In this document: positions 42,119 through 50,956 of the stretch, one piece after another
How positions within the stretch are numbered: position 1 is the first letter of the stretch
Layout: the number at the start of each line of letters is the position of its first letter
Source: Eubacteriaceae bacterium
GTDB taxonomy: Bacteria; Bacillota; Clostridia; Lachnospirales; Lachnospiraceae
DNA length: 64,000 nucleotides
Assembly (NCBI GenBank): GCA_910575665.1
Contig: CAJTFB010000014.1
Location: forward strand, 31,610 to 95,609
Direction of reading: 5' to 3'
Notes under the pieces: generated by a model
What the model was told of the DNA's origin: nothing
The model's database searches: none
The model's input: only the letters and a program-made list of their open reading frames with translations
Program-made: the position numbers and the translations under genes

Positions 42119-43681
42119 ATGGAACTTATAAAACAGAGAGTTCACATGAACCGGTGCAACAGCCGGGAAAATGTTCAGATCACACTGGATGCAGATTTTA
42201 ATGTACCGGATATCAAACCGGATGCCAGGGCGATCATGCAGGAGAAGGGTGAGGTGGTAATAGAGGAGATACGGGTTGTGGATGGCAGAGCCAACATAAA
42301 AGGCGCTTTATATTTTACAATCCTGTATGCCGGAGAGGACGAGATGCCGGTCTGCGACCTGACAGGAAATATTCCCATCAGTGAAACGGTGGCGCTGGGA
42401 TGTGACTCCACCAGAGAGGATGAGATCTCGGTACACTCATCCATTGAAGATCTAAGGGGAGAGCTGATCAATTCTCGTAAATTCGGGGTAAAGGCCATCG
42501 TTAATATGGAAGTGGTGTCGGAATCGGTCTATGATGGCGAGGGCGCCATTGATATTGAGGGAGATGAGTCAATCCTCAAACGCAAAAAAAGCATGGATAT
42601 CACCCGGCTTATCTTGGCGAAAAAGGATACTCTCCGGGTGAGGGATGAATGTAAGATCCCTGGAACGAAGGATACCATTGGTCGCATTTTGTATGATGAT
42701 GTGAGCTTGCTGGAAGTGGAGACCAGGGTCGGTGAGGATAAGCTGGTGCTTTCTGGCGAAGCCAGCCTTTTCCTGATCTATCTGAGTAATGACGAGACAC
42801 CGCAGTTAAATTTTCATGAGTGTATCATACCCCTTAGCGGGGAGGTGAACTGCGGGGGTTGCGACGAGACCAACGTGGTTCAAGCAGATGTGGGTATCCA
42901 CAGCAGAGAGATCGAGGTGAAGGAGGACGAGGATGGCGAAGACCGCGTTATTGATGTGGAAATCGTCCTAGATCTGGATGTAAAAGCATTTGGCGAGGAG
43001 AGGCTAGAACTTCTTACAGATTTTTACTCCACAGAAAAGGAATGCAGGCCGGTATTTGAAACCTCTTATTTTGAGAACCTCATTATGAAGAATAAGAGTA
43101 AATCCAGGGTAAATGGAAAAATTCCTCTGGACGGCGCCAATACCCCGCTGCAGATCTGGAAGGTGACGGGGGCTGTGCGTGTAGATGGGAAGCGGATCGT
43201 AGAGGATGGTGTGGAAGTAGAAGGTATTATTGATATAAATGTTTTGTACCAATCGTCGGACGATGCGGTACCGCTGGCGGCTTCTTCGGGGATTTTGCCC
43301 TTTGAACAACATATACAGATCCCGGATATTCTCCCAGACAGTGATATCCGCATGACGGCGGGCATCGAGCAGATCAGTGGTTCTCTTCTGGGAGAAAATG
43401 AAGCGGATATCAAGGCAGTGGTCATGATCGATATTCTTGCTTTCAATAATATCGAAGAACCAATTATCGCAGACTTTAAGATGGAGTCACTGGACTGTGA
43501 TGCCAGGGCGAGGGAGCCCGGCCTGATCGGTTATGTCGTTCAGAAAGGGGATGAACTCTGGGACATCGCCAAAGAATTTTATACGACTACGGATACGATC
43601 ATGGAGATCAATAAGCTGGAGAGTGATCTGATCAATGCAGGAGACGTTCTGCTGGTGATGAAAGAGGCTGGATGCAGCTGA
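42119..43681 (+). CDS. sipL: SipL-like spore coat morphogenesis protein (DUF3794 repeats + LysM)
   Basis: 520 residues. DUF3794 units occur at least twice (residues 15-110 with NVPDIKPDARAIMQEKGEV, and around 170-270 and 310-420), ending in one LysM domain (about 470-515; YVVQKGDELWDIAKEF, then LINAGDVLLVMKE). This layout is that of SipL of Clostridioides difficile, which binds the SpoIVA ATPase through LysM to anchor the coat on the forespore. GAGGAGGGC precedes the ATG. Confidence 0.88.
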   Translation: MELIKQRVHMNRCNSRENVQITLDADFNVPDIKPDARAIMQEKGEVVIEEIRVVDGRANIKGALYFTILYAGEDEMPVCDLTGNIPISETVALGCDSTREDEISVHSSIEDLRGELINSRKFGVKAIVNMEVVSESVYDGEGAIDIEGDESILKRKKSMDITRLILAKKDTLRVRDECKIPGTKDTIGRILYDDVSLLEVETRVGEDKLVLSGEASLFLIYLSNDETPQLNFHECIIPLSGEVNCGGCDETNVVQADVGIHSREIEVKEDEDGEDRVIDVEIVLDLDVKAFGEERLELLTDFYSTEKECRPVFETSYFENLIMKNKSKSRVNGKIPLDGANTPLQIWKVTGAVRVDGKRIVEDGVEVEGIIDINVLYQSSDDAVPLAASSGILPFEQHIQIPDILPDSDIRMTAGIEQISGSLLGENEADIKAVVMIDILAFNNIEEPIIADFKMESLDCDARAREPGLIGYVVQKGDELWDIAKEFYTTTDTIMEINKLESDLINAGDVLLVMKEAGCS

Positions 43682-43786
43682 GTTTTATGAGCATAAAGCA
43701 CAGGAGACTTGAGAAACGGGCTGCTGACAACAAACGGTGGTATGTTCCCGGAGAGGGCACATACCGCCTATTTTGTTGTCAGGGGT

Positions 43787-44122
43787 TTATCTCCTGGATA
43801 AATGGGAATATATTTCTGTCTCTTGAGCCAGTACAAATCCGCACAATCCAAGGGATGAGCCTATGACAAACACCCGGATTTTCTCCTGTATCATTTTCTC
43901 CCGCAGTTCTTCGACACTACAAATGGCAGGAAATCCGTAACAAATAGACTTATCCAGCAAGTCTTTGTACTGCTGAAAAAATCCGTCCACGGTAATTTCT
44001 TCCATGTCAAAGAGAATGTTGTCCTGAATTACATTATTAAACCAGTGAGCCAGTAGACCGGTAAAATATCCTTTCTTCCTCGGACAGCTTGTTAAAGTTC
44101 AGCCAAAGCCGTTTGCAGATAA
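43787..44122 (-). pseudogene. frameshifted hypothetical gene
   Basis: The longest piece is 72 codons (44005-43787) beginning MEEITVDGFFQQYKDLLDKS and ending ETEIYSHLSRR. In-frame sequence before that ATG reads TGLLAHWFNNVIQDNILFD with no start codon. A further piece in the next frame reads RLWLNFNKLSEEERIFY at about 44122-44060. Joined across a one-base shift they look like one protein, so the gene is probably broken. Family not recognised. Confidence 0.4.
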
Positions 44123-44145
44123 ACGCCAGTGACGCTTATTATTTA

Positions 44146-45123
44146 TCATCCCACATGTCTTTCAAATGGTGTGAATCCCAGGATTTTATCAATCTCTTCC
44201 AGGGCATCTTTGGGAATCTTAAATCCGGTGGCCGCGAGATTGCTTTCCAACTGGGATGGTTTGCTTGCTCCTGTGATCACACTGCTGATGATGCCTTTGC
44301 GAAGAATCCAAGACAGAGCGAGAACAGATATCGTTATGCCAAGATTTTCTGCAATCTTCTCCATCGCTGCCACTTTGTCCAGATTTTCATCCGTCAAAAG
44401 GTGGTTTACCTGCTTATCTGCCTGATGGGTGGCGCGGGAGCCTTCCGGATATGGCTGGCCTTTCTTGTACTTACCGGTGAGCAGCCCTTGGGCAAGGGGT
44501 GAAAATGGTGCGATGCCGATGCCGTATTTCTCACAGATTTCCATAATTTCATGCTCGATATATCGATCCATCATATGATACTGTGGCTGAAGACTGGTCA
44601 TCGGGTGAAGACCGTATTTCTCAATAATCTTCTGTGCCTCCATCAACCGGGCTCCGCTCCACTCTTCACTGACACCGTAATAAAGGATTTTTCCCTGATC
44701 CACCAGAGCGCTCAGGGCACGGAGCGTCTCATCCACTGGGGTCGTTGGGTCGAAGCGGTGGCAGTAGTACAGATCGATATAATCCAATTGCATATTTTTA
44801 AGAGTGCGGTCAATATTTTCAAAAATATGCTTTCTTGATAACCCCGACTCATTGACAGAGGGCCCTGTCGGAAAAAATACTTTGCTGGATACCACATAAG
44901 AACTTCGGCGATAATCTTTAAGTACCCTCCCCAAAAAGCGCTCTGCCTCTCCGCCGCTGTAGCCGTCAGCGCAGTCAAAGAAGTTGACACCCTTATCATA
45001 TGCGAGCCGTATCGTTTCTTCTGCTATCTTTGCCTTTTCGCTTCCGGTGAGATCTGTCATCCAGCTCCCCACTGCAATCTCACTCACCTTTAATCCTGAT
45101 TTTCCCATACTGCGGTATTCCAT
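44146..45123 (-). CDS. aldo/keto reductase (Kv-beta/YghZ-like)
   Basis: 325 residues. The catalytic set is visible: Asp50 and Tyr55 in FFDCADGYSGGEAERFLG, Lys in YVVSSKVFF, His in YYCHRFDPTTP. The C-terminal NADPH site VITGASKPSQLESNL is present. The sequence belongs to the voltage-gated-potassium-channel-beta-like AKR group. Substrate unknown, probably small aldehydes. Its promoter has the stretched spacer typical of MerR-family control. Confidence 0.92.
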   Translation of the reverse strand: MEYRSMGKSGLKVSEIAVGSWMTDLTGSEKAKIAEETIRLAYDKGVNFFDCADGYSGGEAERFLGRVLKDYRRSSYVVSSKVFFPTGPSVNESGLSRKHIFENIDRTLKNMQLDYIDLYYCHRFDPTTPVDETLRALSALVDQGKILYYGVSEEWSGARLMEAQKIIEKYGLHPMTSLQPQYHMMDRYIEHEIMEICEKYGIGIAPFSPLAQGLLTGKYKKGQPYPEGSRATHQADKQVNHLLTDENLDKVAAMEKIAENLGITISVLALSWILRKGIISSVITGASKPSQLESNLAATGFKIPKDALEEIDKILGFTPFERHVG

Positions 45124-45174
45124 GTCTCATTACCTCCAATCTTCATATTTTAATTTTCTCTGTTCTATTTACAT

Positions 45175-45205
45175 AGTGTAACACTTCAAGTATACTTGTA
45201 GTCAA
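45175..45205 (-). promoter_or_regulatory. MerR-type promoter of the aldo/keto reductase
   Basis: On the minus strand TTGACT (45205-45200) and TACACT (45180-45175) are 19 bases apart, too long for normal sigma-A use. The spacer is centred on the perfect palindrome CAAGTATACTTG (45187-45198). This geometry is the hallmark of MerR-family activators. No merR gene is adjacent. Confidence 0.7.
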
Positions 45206-45298
45206 GTGAAATTTTCCTAAAAGCCAAAACTTCTATGGAGCAGGGCACCCTTCTCCTTGTTTTGAAGAGCGTAAAATAGAAAGAGAGGTTAATTAACA

Positions 45299-46312
45299 AT
45301 GAGAGATTTTTCAGATATTGAATTAAAAGAATTGTTGGAAAATGATTCCCCAGACACCGCTTCCCGTCTGACAGAAGAAGCGGATGCCATCCGCCGTCAG
45401 TATTATGGTGATGAGGTGTATATCCGGGGACTGATTGAGTTTTCTAATCACTGTAAGAATAACTGTTATTACTGCGGGATCCGCGGAGGCAATACCAAGG
45501 CTGTGCGGTATCGCCTTACGAAAGAAGAGATCCTATCTTGCTGCCAGGAGGGGTATGGTTTGGGATTCCGGACCTTTGTTCTGCAGAGTGGAGAAGATCC
45601 GTATTTTTCTGATGATAAAATGTGTGACATCGTGGCGGCGATCCGGTATGAGCACCCGGACTGTGCAATCACTTTGTCCATCGGAGAGAAGTCCAGAAAG
45701 AGCTATCAGGCATATTTTGATGCCGGTGCTAACCGGTTTCTGCTCCGACATGAAACTGCTTCGGAAGAACATTATGGTCAACTCCATCCGAAGGAGATGA
45801 GGGCATCGGACCGAAAGCGCTGTTTATTTGACCTAAAAGAGATTGGTTATCAGGTAGGTTCTGGATTTATGGTGGGATCGCCTTATCAGACCACAGATCA
45901 TCTCATCCGGGATCTGCGCTTTTTGCAGAAACTGGAGCCGGATATGATTGGGATCGGTCCCTATATCAACCATGGTGAGACGCCTTTAGCTGGCTGGGGC
46001 AACGGAACTCTTTCCCAGACGCTTCGTCTGATCTCTATTCTTAGGTTGATGTTTCCCTATGCGCTTATCCCTGCTACGACAGCGTTGGGAACGATCCACC
46101 CCAGAGGGCGTGAATTAGGATTGCAGGCAGGTGCCAATGTAGTTATGCCAAATCTGTCTCCCCTGAGAGTGCGGAAACTTTATGATCCATATGAAAATAA
46201 AATATCCACCGGCGAAGAGGCCGCCCAGAGTGTTGACCTTCTGAAAAAGCAGGTGGCGTCAGCTGGATACCGGGTGGTAGAGGCGAGAGGAGATGTAAGG
46301 CGGGACAAGTGA
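45299..46312 (+). CDS. hydE: [FeFe]-hydrogenase maturase HydE (radical SAM)
   Basis: 337 residues, ATG 45299 with AAAGAGAGG upstream. Radical-SAM cluster CKNNCYYCG (CxxxCxxC) at about residues 52-60, then LQSGEDPYFSDDKM, LRHETASEEHYGQLHP and GSGFMVGSPYQTT, all typical of HydE. Supplies part of the H-cluster of [FeFe]-hydrogenase. HydF, HydG and the hydrogenase are not in the window. Confidence 0.92.
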   Translation: MRDFSDIELKELLENDSPDTASRLTEEADAIRRQYYGDEVYIRGLIEFSNHCKNNCYYCGIRGGNTKAVRYRLTKEEILSCCQEGYGLGFRTFVLQSGEDPYFSDDKMCDIVAAIRYEHPDCAITLSIGEKSRKSYQAYFDAGANRFLLRHETASEEHYGQLHPKEMRASDRKRCLFDLKEIGYQVGSGFMVGSPYQTTDHLIRDLRFLQKLEPDMIGIGPYINHGETPLAGWGNGTLSQTLRLISILRLMFPYALIPATTALGTIHPRGRELGLQAGANVVMPNLSPLRVRKLYDPYENKISTGEEAAQSVDLLKKQVASAGYRVVEARGDVRRDK

Positions 46313-46473
46313 TTTCTGGAACTGCTTGCGGGTTTGCTGCTATCAAAATCCGAAATAGGCTTCAGATTGGCGCCGTTTGGCTATGTATAATTTTCCTAAA
46401 TGTGTAGAAACTATAGTTAAAATTCTGTCGGTCTGAAGTAAGAAAGGCAGAGAAAACGCAAGGAGGGAAATCG

Positions 46474-46860
46474 ATGCAGAAAGAAGCAAAATTCTACATG
46501 TGTGAGGATTGCAGTTCGATCATGGAACTGGTGGAAGGACAGGGCGCCGGTGATTGCTGTAGTGTGAAACTCAAAGAAATTCACCCGAACACCAGTGAAG
46601 GCGCCGGAGAAAAACACATTCCAGAGGTGGAAGTTCAGGGAAATGCTGTGACGGTCAGAGTTGGCAGCGTTCTCCATCCGATGGTTAAAGAGCATTATAT
46701 CGGTTGGGTGGCAGTTCACACGAATCATGGAATGTACCGCAGGGATTTTGAGGCAGGAAGAGAGCCGGAGACAAAATTTCTGTTAGAAGAGGATGAGACT
46801 ATTTCGGCTGTATATGCTTACTGTAATGAGCATGGGCTGTGGGAGCGTTCTTTTAAGTAA
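46474..46860 (+). CDS. dfx: desulfoferrodoxin (superoxide reductase)
   Basis: 128 residues. The N-terminal rubredoxin-like centre I has YMCEDC and DCC (CxxC...CC), here with a slightly altered loop (GQGAGDCCSVKL). Centre II ligands are present: EKHIPEVE, HPMVKEHYIGW and CNEHGLW. Reduces superoxide to peroxide in anaerobes. Short gap to hydE (161 bases) and own ribosome site (AAGGAGGG). Confidence 0.93.
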   Translation: MQKEAKFYMCEDCSSIMELVEGQGAGDCCSVKLKEIHPNTSEGAGEKHIPEVEVQGNAVTVRVGSVLHPMVKEHYIGWVAVHTNHGMYRRDFEAGREPETKFLLEEDETISAVYAYCNEHGLWERSFK

Positions 46861-46882
46861 ATGGGGATGTCGTATAGATGTG

Positions 46883-46916
46883 AGAAGAGCCGTCCGGGAA
46901 ATCGGGCGGCTCTTCT
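46883..46916. terminator. terminator between dfx and the DtxR-type gene
   Basis: AGAAGAGCCGTCCG (from 46883) pairs with CGGGCGGCTCTTCT (to 46916), 13 of 14 matched, loop GGAAAT. Convergent position suits both genes. Confidence 0.8.
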
Positions 46917-46948
46917 GTTATACCATAGCATCCAAGGTGGCTTCACCA

Positions 46949-47326
46949 CTATTTTGTGTTCTTTCGTCCGGCGATATAGTCTTTGATCGCCTGAAAACTG
47001 TCTTTGCTGATATAATGTTCTATCCGGCAGGCATCTTCGGCGGCGGTTTTGGCGTCCACTCCCAGCTCTGTCAGCCAGGAGGACAAAAATTCATGGCGTT
47101 CATAGATCATTTCTGCCACTTCTTTTCCTTTTTCTGTAAGATAAATAAATCCCGCTTTTGTCACCGTTATATAATCATTTTCGCGTAAATGCTTCATAGC
47201 TACACTGACGCTGGATTTTTTAAATCCCATGTCTTCTGCGATATCCACAGAGCGAACTACAGGAAGTTTTCTGCTCAGCATAAGTATTGTCTCAAGATAA
47301 TTTTCAGATGACTCATTTAACGTCAT
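46949..47326 (-). CDS. DtxR/MntR family metal-dependent regulator
   Basis: 125 residues from ATG 47326 (GGGGGAG upstream; ATG 47341 overlaps that site). Winged helix (NESSENYLETILMLSRKLPV, FKKSSVSVAMKHLRENDYIT) and dimerisation/metal domain (MIYERHEFLSSWLTELGV, ACRIEHYISKDSFQAI, with Glu and His ligands). No SH3 domain, as in MntR-type. Divergent from the feo operon and the obvious candidate to bind the palindrome there. Confidence 0.92.
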   Translation of the reverse strand: MTLNESSENYLETILMLSRKLPVVRSVDIAEDMGFKKSSVSVAMKHLRENDYITVTKAGFIYLTEKGKEVAEMIYERHEFLSSWLTELGVDAKTAAEDACRIEHYISKDSFQAIKDYIAGRKNTK

Positions 47327-47451
47327 AAGTATCTCCCCCATAACCTGCCCGGTATTATTCGGGTGTTGTAAGTATTGTTTAATAAGTATAACATATCAAA
47401 AAAATGAATTCAACAAAGTGCAAAGCGCTTTTAGAAAATGATAAAATGTTG

Positions 47452-47483
47452 TTGACAACTAATAATAGTTAGTATATACTAAC
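47452..47483 (+). promoter_or_regulatory. feo promoter with DtxR-type operator on the -10
   Basis: TTGACA (47452-47457), 17 bases, TATACT (47475-47480). The perfect 16-base palindrome GTTAGTATATACTAAC (47468-47483) covers the -10, and a second half-site dyad ACTAA/TTAGT (47458-47473) overlaps it. Binding of a Fe- or Mn-loaded regulator would block the promoter. Confidence 0.8.
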
Positions 47484-47523
47484 GATTGTAAGGAATAAGT
47501 AATTTAGATGGGAAGTGATGTTT

Positions 47524-47742
47524 ATGCCATTATCTATGTTTTGCTCTGGAGAATCCGGGATGATCCACCGGATTTCCGGCAGGGATGACACAAAGCGTTT
47601 TCTGAAAAACCTTGGTTTTGTCGAGGGAAGTTCTGTCACAGTGATCAACAGGGTGGAAGGAAATATGATCGTCAGTGTGATGGATTCCAGGATTGCCATC
47701 GGAAAAAATATGGCAAATAAAATCATGATGGAAAGGAATTGA
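47524..47742 (+). CDS. feoA: FeoA domain protein, first copy
   Basis: 72 residues from ATG 47524 (GGGAAG upstream; GTG 47515 and ATG 47518 are less likely). A FeoA SH3-like fold: FCSGESGMIHRISGRDDTKR, NLGFVEGSSVTVINRVEGN, SRIAIGKNMANKIMM. FeoA helps FeoB-driven ferrous iron uptake. The copy is shorter and more divergent than the second. Confidence 0.9.
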   Translation: MPLSMFCSGESGMIHRISGRDDTKRFLKNLGFVEGSSVTVINRVEGNMIVSVMDSRIAIGKNMANKIMMERN

Positions 47743-47746
47743 GGCT

Positions 47747-47992
47747 ATGCAGACATTAAGAGACATTCCCTGCGGTGCCACGGTCAAAGTGACGCGGCTG
47801 ACAGGGGAAGGCGGTGTGAAAAGGCGTATTATGGATATGGGGATCACAAAAGGAACCAGTGTATTCGTGAGAAAAATGGCGCCTCTTGGTGATCCAGTGG
47901 AGGTAACAGTGCGGGGATATGAATTGTCTCTGCGCAAAGCAGATGCGGAAATGATCCTGGTGGAAGCTGACAATGTAAGAAAGGAAATGTAA
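47747..47992 (+). CDS. feoA: FeoA domain protein, second copy
   Basis: 81 residues, ATG 47747 with GGAAAGGAATTGAGG before it. LRDIPCGATVKVTRLTGEGG, RRIMDMGITKGTSVFVRKMA and YELSLRKADAEMILVE are textbook FeoA. Four bases from the first copy's stop to its ATG, and three to the feoB start, so the genes are tightly coupled. Confidence 0.93.
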   Translation: MQTLRDIPCGATVKVTRLTGEGGVKRRIMDMGITKGTSVFVRKMAPLGDPVEVTVRGYELSLRKADAEMILVEADNVRKEM

Positions 47993-47995
47993 ATT

Positions 47996-50425
47996 ATGTC
48001 GATAAAAATAGCTTTGGCCGGCAACCCGAACTGTGGAAAAACCACATTATTTAATGCATTGACGGGTTCCAATCAGTTCGTTGGCAACTGGCCGGGAGTA
48101 ACGGTAGAGAAGAAAGAAGGAAAATTAAAAAATCACAAGGAGGTGGTGATCACAGATCTTCCGGGGATCTATTCGCTGTCACCATATACGTTGGAAGAAG
48201 TTGTGGCGAGAAATTACCTTATTAATGAAAGACCGGATGCCATCATCAACATCGTAGATGGCACGAATCTGGAGAGAAATCTGTACCTTTCCACTCAGAT
48301 CATGGAGCTGGGAATTCCTGTGGTGATCGCGGTGAATATGATGGATGCCGTGGAAAAACGTGGAGACAGCATCGATATGGCACAGTTGGGAAAAAAGCTG
48401 GGCTGTGAAGTGGTGGGGATCTCTGCCCTGAAAGGCACCGGTATTAGTAAGGCAGCGGAAAAAGCAGTGGCTGCCGCCAGAGCAAATAAAATATTTTATC
48501 CGGAACATTCTTTCTGCGAATCGGTAGAAAAGGCAATCAATCAGGCGGAAGAGTTGATTTCAGAGACGGAAGAGGCACAGAAACGTTTTCTTGCGATCCG
48601 GCTTTTGGAGAAGGACGAGAAGATGGACGACTTGATGAAAAACCCACCGGATGTATCTGGACTTTCTGAACAACTGGAAAGGGAATTTGAAGATGATGTG
48701 GAAAGTATCATCACCAACGAAAGATATGAATACATATCTGGAATTATTGAGGGATGTATCCAGAAGGCGGACCGTGAGAAGTTGACACTTTCAGATAAAA
48801 TCGATAAAATTGTTACAAATCGAATTCTGGCATTACCAATCTTTGCGGTTGTCATGATTATCGTATACTATATATCGGTGACTTCTGTGGGAACACTAGC
48901 GACAGATTGGACCAATGACGGTCTTTTTGGAGACGGCTGGTATCTGTTGGGCATTGGAAGAGCAGACTTGGATGAGGCCACGGATGACTGGGCGGAAGAA
49001 ACGCTGTTTGAAAATGAACAGATCAAAGCGGTGATCGATGCCGCCGCTGCGGATACAGAGGTCATTGGTGCTCAGGAGATCCAAACAGCCTTTGATGATA
49101 AAGATTTTGGTGGATTCGAGGAAGCCTATGGTTCTTTTGGAGCCGATCTTCAGGAAAAAGGATATGATCTGGGCGGCATGATGGAAGCCCGGAATATATA
49201 TGTAGAGGATGAGTGGGCAGGTCAGCCGGATCCTGCTGAGTATGGAATCTGGGTGCCGGGTATACCAGTACTGGCGGAACGTGGACTGGAAGCCATCGGC
49301 TGTGCGGAGTGGCTCAGGGGGCTCCTGATCGAGGGGATCATCGGCGGCGTCGGTGCGGTCCTTGGATTTGTACCACAGATGTTAGTATTGTTCATTTTTC
49401 TGGCATTTCTGGAATCCTGTGGTTATATGGCGCGGGTGGCATTTATCATGGATCGTATCTTCCGCCGGTTTGGGCTTTCAGGAAAATCCTTTATTCCCAT
49501 GCTGATCGGGACTGGATGTGGTGTGCCGGGAATCATGGCTTCCCGTACCATCGAGAGTGACCGTGACCGCAAGATGACGATTATGACTACTACATTTATT
49601 CCATGTGGGGCAAAGCTACCGATCATCGCGTTGATCACCAGCGCTCTGTTTGGAGGTGCGGGATGGGTAGCACCAAGCGCTTATTTTCTTGGAATCGCGG
49701 CCATCATCGTATCTGGTATTATATTGAAGAAGACAAAGCTGTTTGCTGGAGATGCCGCTCCTTTCGTGATGGAGTTGCCGGAATACCATCTGCCGACGGT
49801 GGGTACTGTCCTCAGAAGCATGTGGGAGCGGGGATGGTCCTTTATCAAGAAAGCAGGAACTATCATTTTGCTTTCTTCCATCATTATCTGGATGGGATCG
49901 GTGTTTGGATGGACCGATGGAGTCTTTGGTTTCAATGCGGATCTGGAGCTGGCAGACAGTGTTCTTGGGCACATTGGAGATGCCTTAAAGTGGGTATTTG
50001 CCCCGCTGGGATTTGGAGAGGCTACTGCTGCGGTTGCCACTGTGATGGGACTTGTGGCAAAGGAAGAGGTTGTGGGGGTATTTGGAGTACTAGACTTTGA
50101 GGGAATGACCCAGATCGCCGGATATTCGTTCCTGGCATTCAACCTCCTGTGTGCCCCATGTTTTGCAGCGATGGGTGCTATCAAACGTGAAATGAACAAC
50201 ATTAGGTGGTTTTGGTTTGCCATTGGATACCAGTGTGTATTTGCCTATGTGGTAGCGCTGATGATATATCAGTTTGGCTCCCTTATTATCACAGGGACGT
50301 TTGGAATCGGAACGATTGTGGCGGCGGCACTGTTAATTGTTCTTCTGTATTTGCTGTTTCGTCCGACACGAAGAGAATCTTTAACATTTCATGGAAAGGG
50401 GAATGCGATATGGGCACAGCGATAG
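47996..50425 (+). CDS. feoB: ferrous iron transporter FeoB
   Basis: 809 residues. The N-terminal G-domain has G1 GNPNCGKTT, G2 VTVEKKEG, G3 DLPGIYSL and G4 VNMMD. A GDI-like helical region follows, then the membrane core with gating motifs (CGYMARVAFIMDRIFRRFGL, IPMLIGTGCGVPGIMASRTI, STIIPCGAK-like FIPCGAKLPIIALI). An insertion of about 130 residues (about 300-430), acidic, lies between the first two membrane segments, larger than in E. coli FeoB. Uptake of Fe2+ across the membrane. Confidence 0.97.
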   Translation: MSIKIALAGNPNCGKTTLFNALTGSNQFVGNWPGVTVEKKEGKLKNHKEVVITDLPGIYSLSPYTLEEVVARNYLINERPDAIINIVDGTNLERNLYLSTQIMELGIPVVIAVNMMDAVEKRGDSIDMAQLGKKLGCEVVGISALKGTGISKAAEKAVAAARANKIFYPEHSFCESVEKAINQAEELISETEEAQKRFLAIRLLEKDEKMDDLMKNPPDVSGLSEQLEREFEDDVESIITNERYEYISGIIEGCIQKADREKLTLSDKIDKIVTNRILALPIFAVVMIIVYYISVTSVGTLATDWTNDGLFGDGWYLLGIGRADLDEATDDWAEETLFENEQIKAVIDAAAADTEVIGAQEIQTAFDDKDFGGFEEAYGSFGADLQEKGYDLGGMMEARNIYVEDEWAGQPDPAEYGIWVPGIPVLAERGLEAIGCAEWLRGLLIEGIIGGVGAVLGFVPQMLVLFIFLAFLESCGYMARVAFIMDRIFRRFGLSGKSFIPMLIGTGCGVPGIMASRTIESDRDRKMTIMTTTFIPCGAKLPIIALITSALFGGAGWVAPSAYFLGIAAIIVSGIILKKTKLFAGDAAPFVMELPEYHLPTVGTVLRSMWERGWSFIKKAGTIILLSSIIIWMGSVFGWTDGVFGFNADLELADSVLGHIGDALKWVFAPLGFGEATAAVATVMGLVAKEEVVGVFGVLDFEGMTQIAGYSFLAFNLLCAPCFAAMGAIKREMNNIRWFWFAIGYQCVFAYVVALMIYQFGSLIITGTFGIGTIVAAALLIVLLYLLFRPTRRESLTFHGKGNAIWAQR

Positions 50426-50547
50426 TACTCACCGTTGTTGTGATCGGAGTCATACTTGCTGTGAGAAGTATGATTCGGGATAAAAAGCAGGGAAAATCTC
50501 TGCAGTGTGGCTGCGACTGCAAAAACTGCAGTGGCGGCTGCCACTGA
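50410..50547 (+). CDS. small Cys-rich membrane protein of the feo operon (FeoB-associated type)
   Basis: 45 residues from ATG 50410, overlapping the feoB end by 16 bases; GGAAAGGGG serves as ribosome site. One membrane helix (TAIVLTVVVIGVILAVRSMI) and a short cytoplasmic tail with CGCDCKNCSGGC. It matches the FeoB-associated Cys-rich membrane protein family, the Gram-positive counterpart of FeoC in position. Function probably in iron handling or FeoB control. Confidence 0.88.
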   Translation: MGTAIVLTVVVIGVILAVRSMIRDKKQGKSLQCGCDCKNCSGGCH

Positions 50548-50648
50548 TTAGGGAAGTGTTGCATTATGTGAAAATTACTAAAAACTTCTTTATTGGAGTG
50601 GCATTTTAATGCTATTCTGATAACATAAAGATGACATTTTAAACGGAG

Positions 50649-50822
50649 GTGCTTATTCGGATAGGTGCCAAACAGGCATTTTTGCAGCTAAAACAGAAAT
50701 ATCCTAATGTTTGTCTGGTGCATTTATATACTTTAGAGGGTGCGGTATGTAATATAGAATTTAATTGTCTTTCAGAGGAAAAGAAAAAGGAATTGAAACA
50801 GTTTAGTGACTTTTTAAAATAG
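50649..50822 (+). CDS. small hypothetical protein with an unusual start
   Basis: 57 residues if GTG 50649 is used: MLIRIGAKQAFLQLKQKYPN, then LYTLEGAVCNIEFNCLSEEK. The GTG overlaps the only ribosome site (GGAGGT, 50645-50650). Properly spaced in-frame codons are ATT 50655 or ATA 50661, so initiation may be non-AUG. The sequence looks protein-like. No family recognised. Confidence 0.4.
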   Translation: MLIRIGAKQAFLQLKQKYPNVCLVHLYTLEGAVCNIEFNCLSEEKKKELKQFSDFLK

Positions 50823-50956
50823 ACTCGATGGTTCTGAGATATGCTTTTCGACTTTATTCTGGTATAATTTTGAAGGAAATGGACATACTTTTCCCAAAGA
50901 AGCCATAATGGCTTTGGTTCGTCCGATATTGCCATCGGACGGGAAGGGAGAAACGT

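Noticed and set aside
49603..50100. 165-codon plus-strand ORF in feoB
   Set aside because: Out-of-frame shadow of the FeoB membrane domain, Trp/Cys-rich as expected for a wrong frame.
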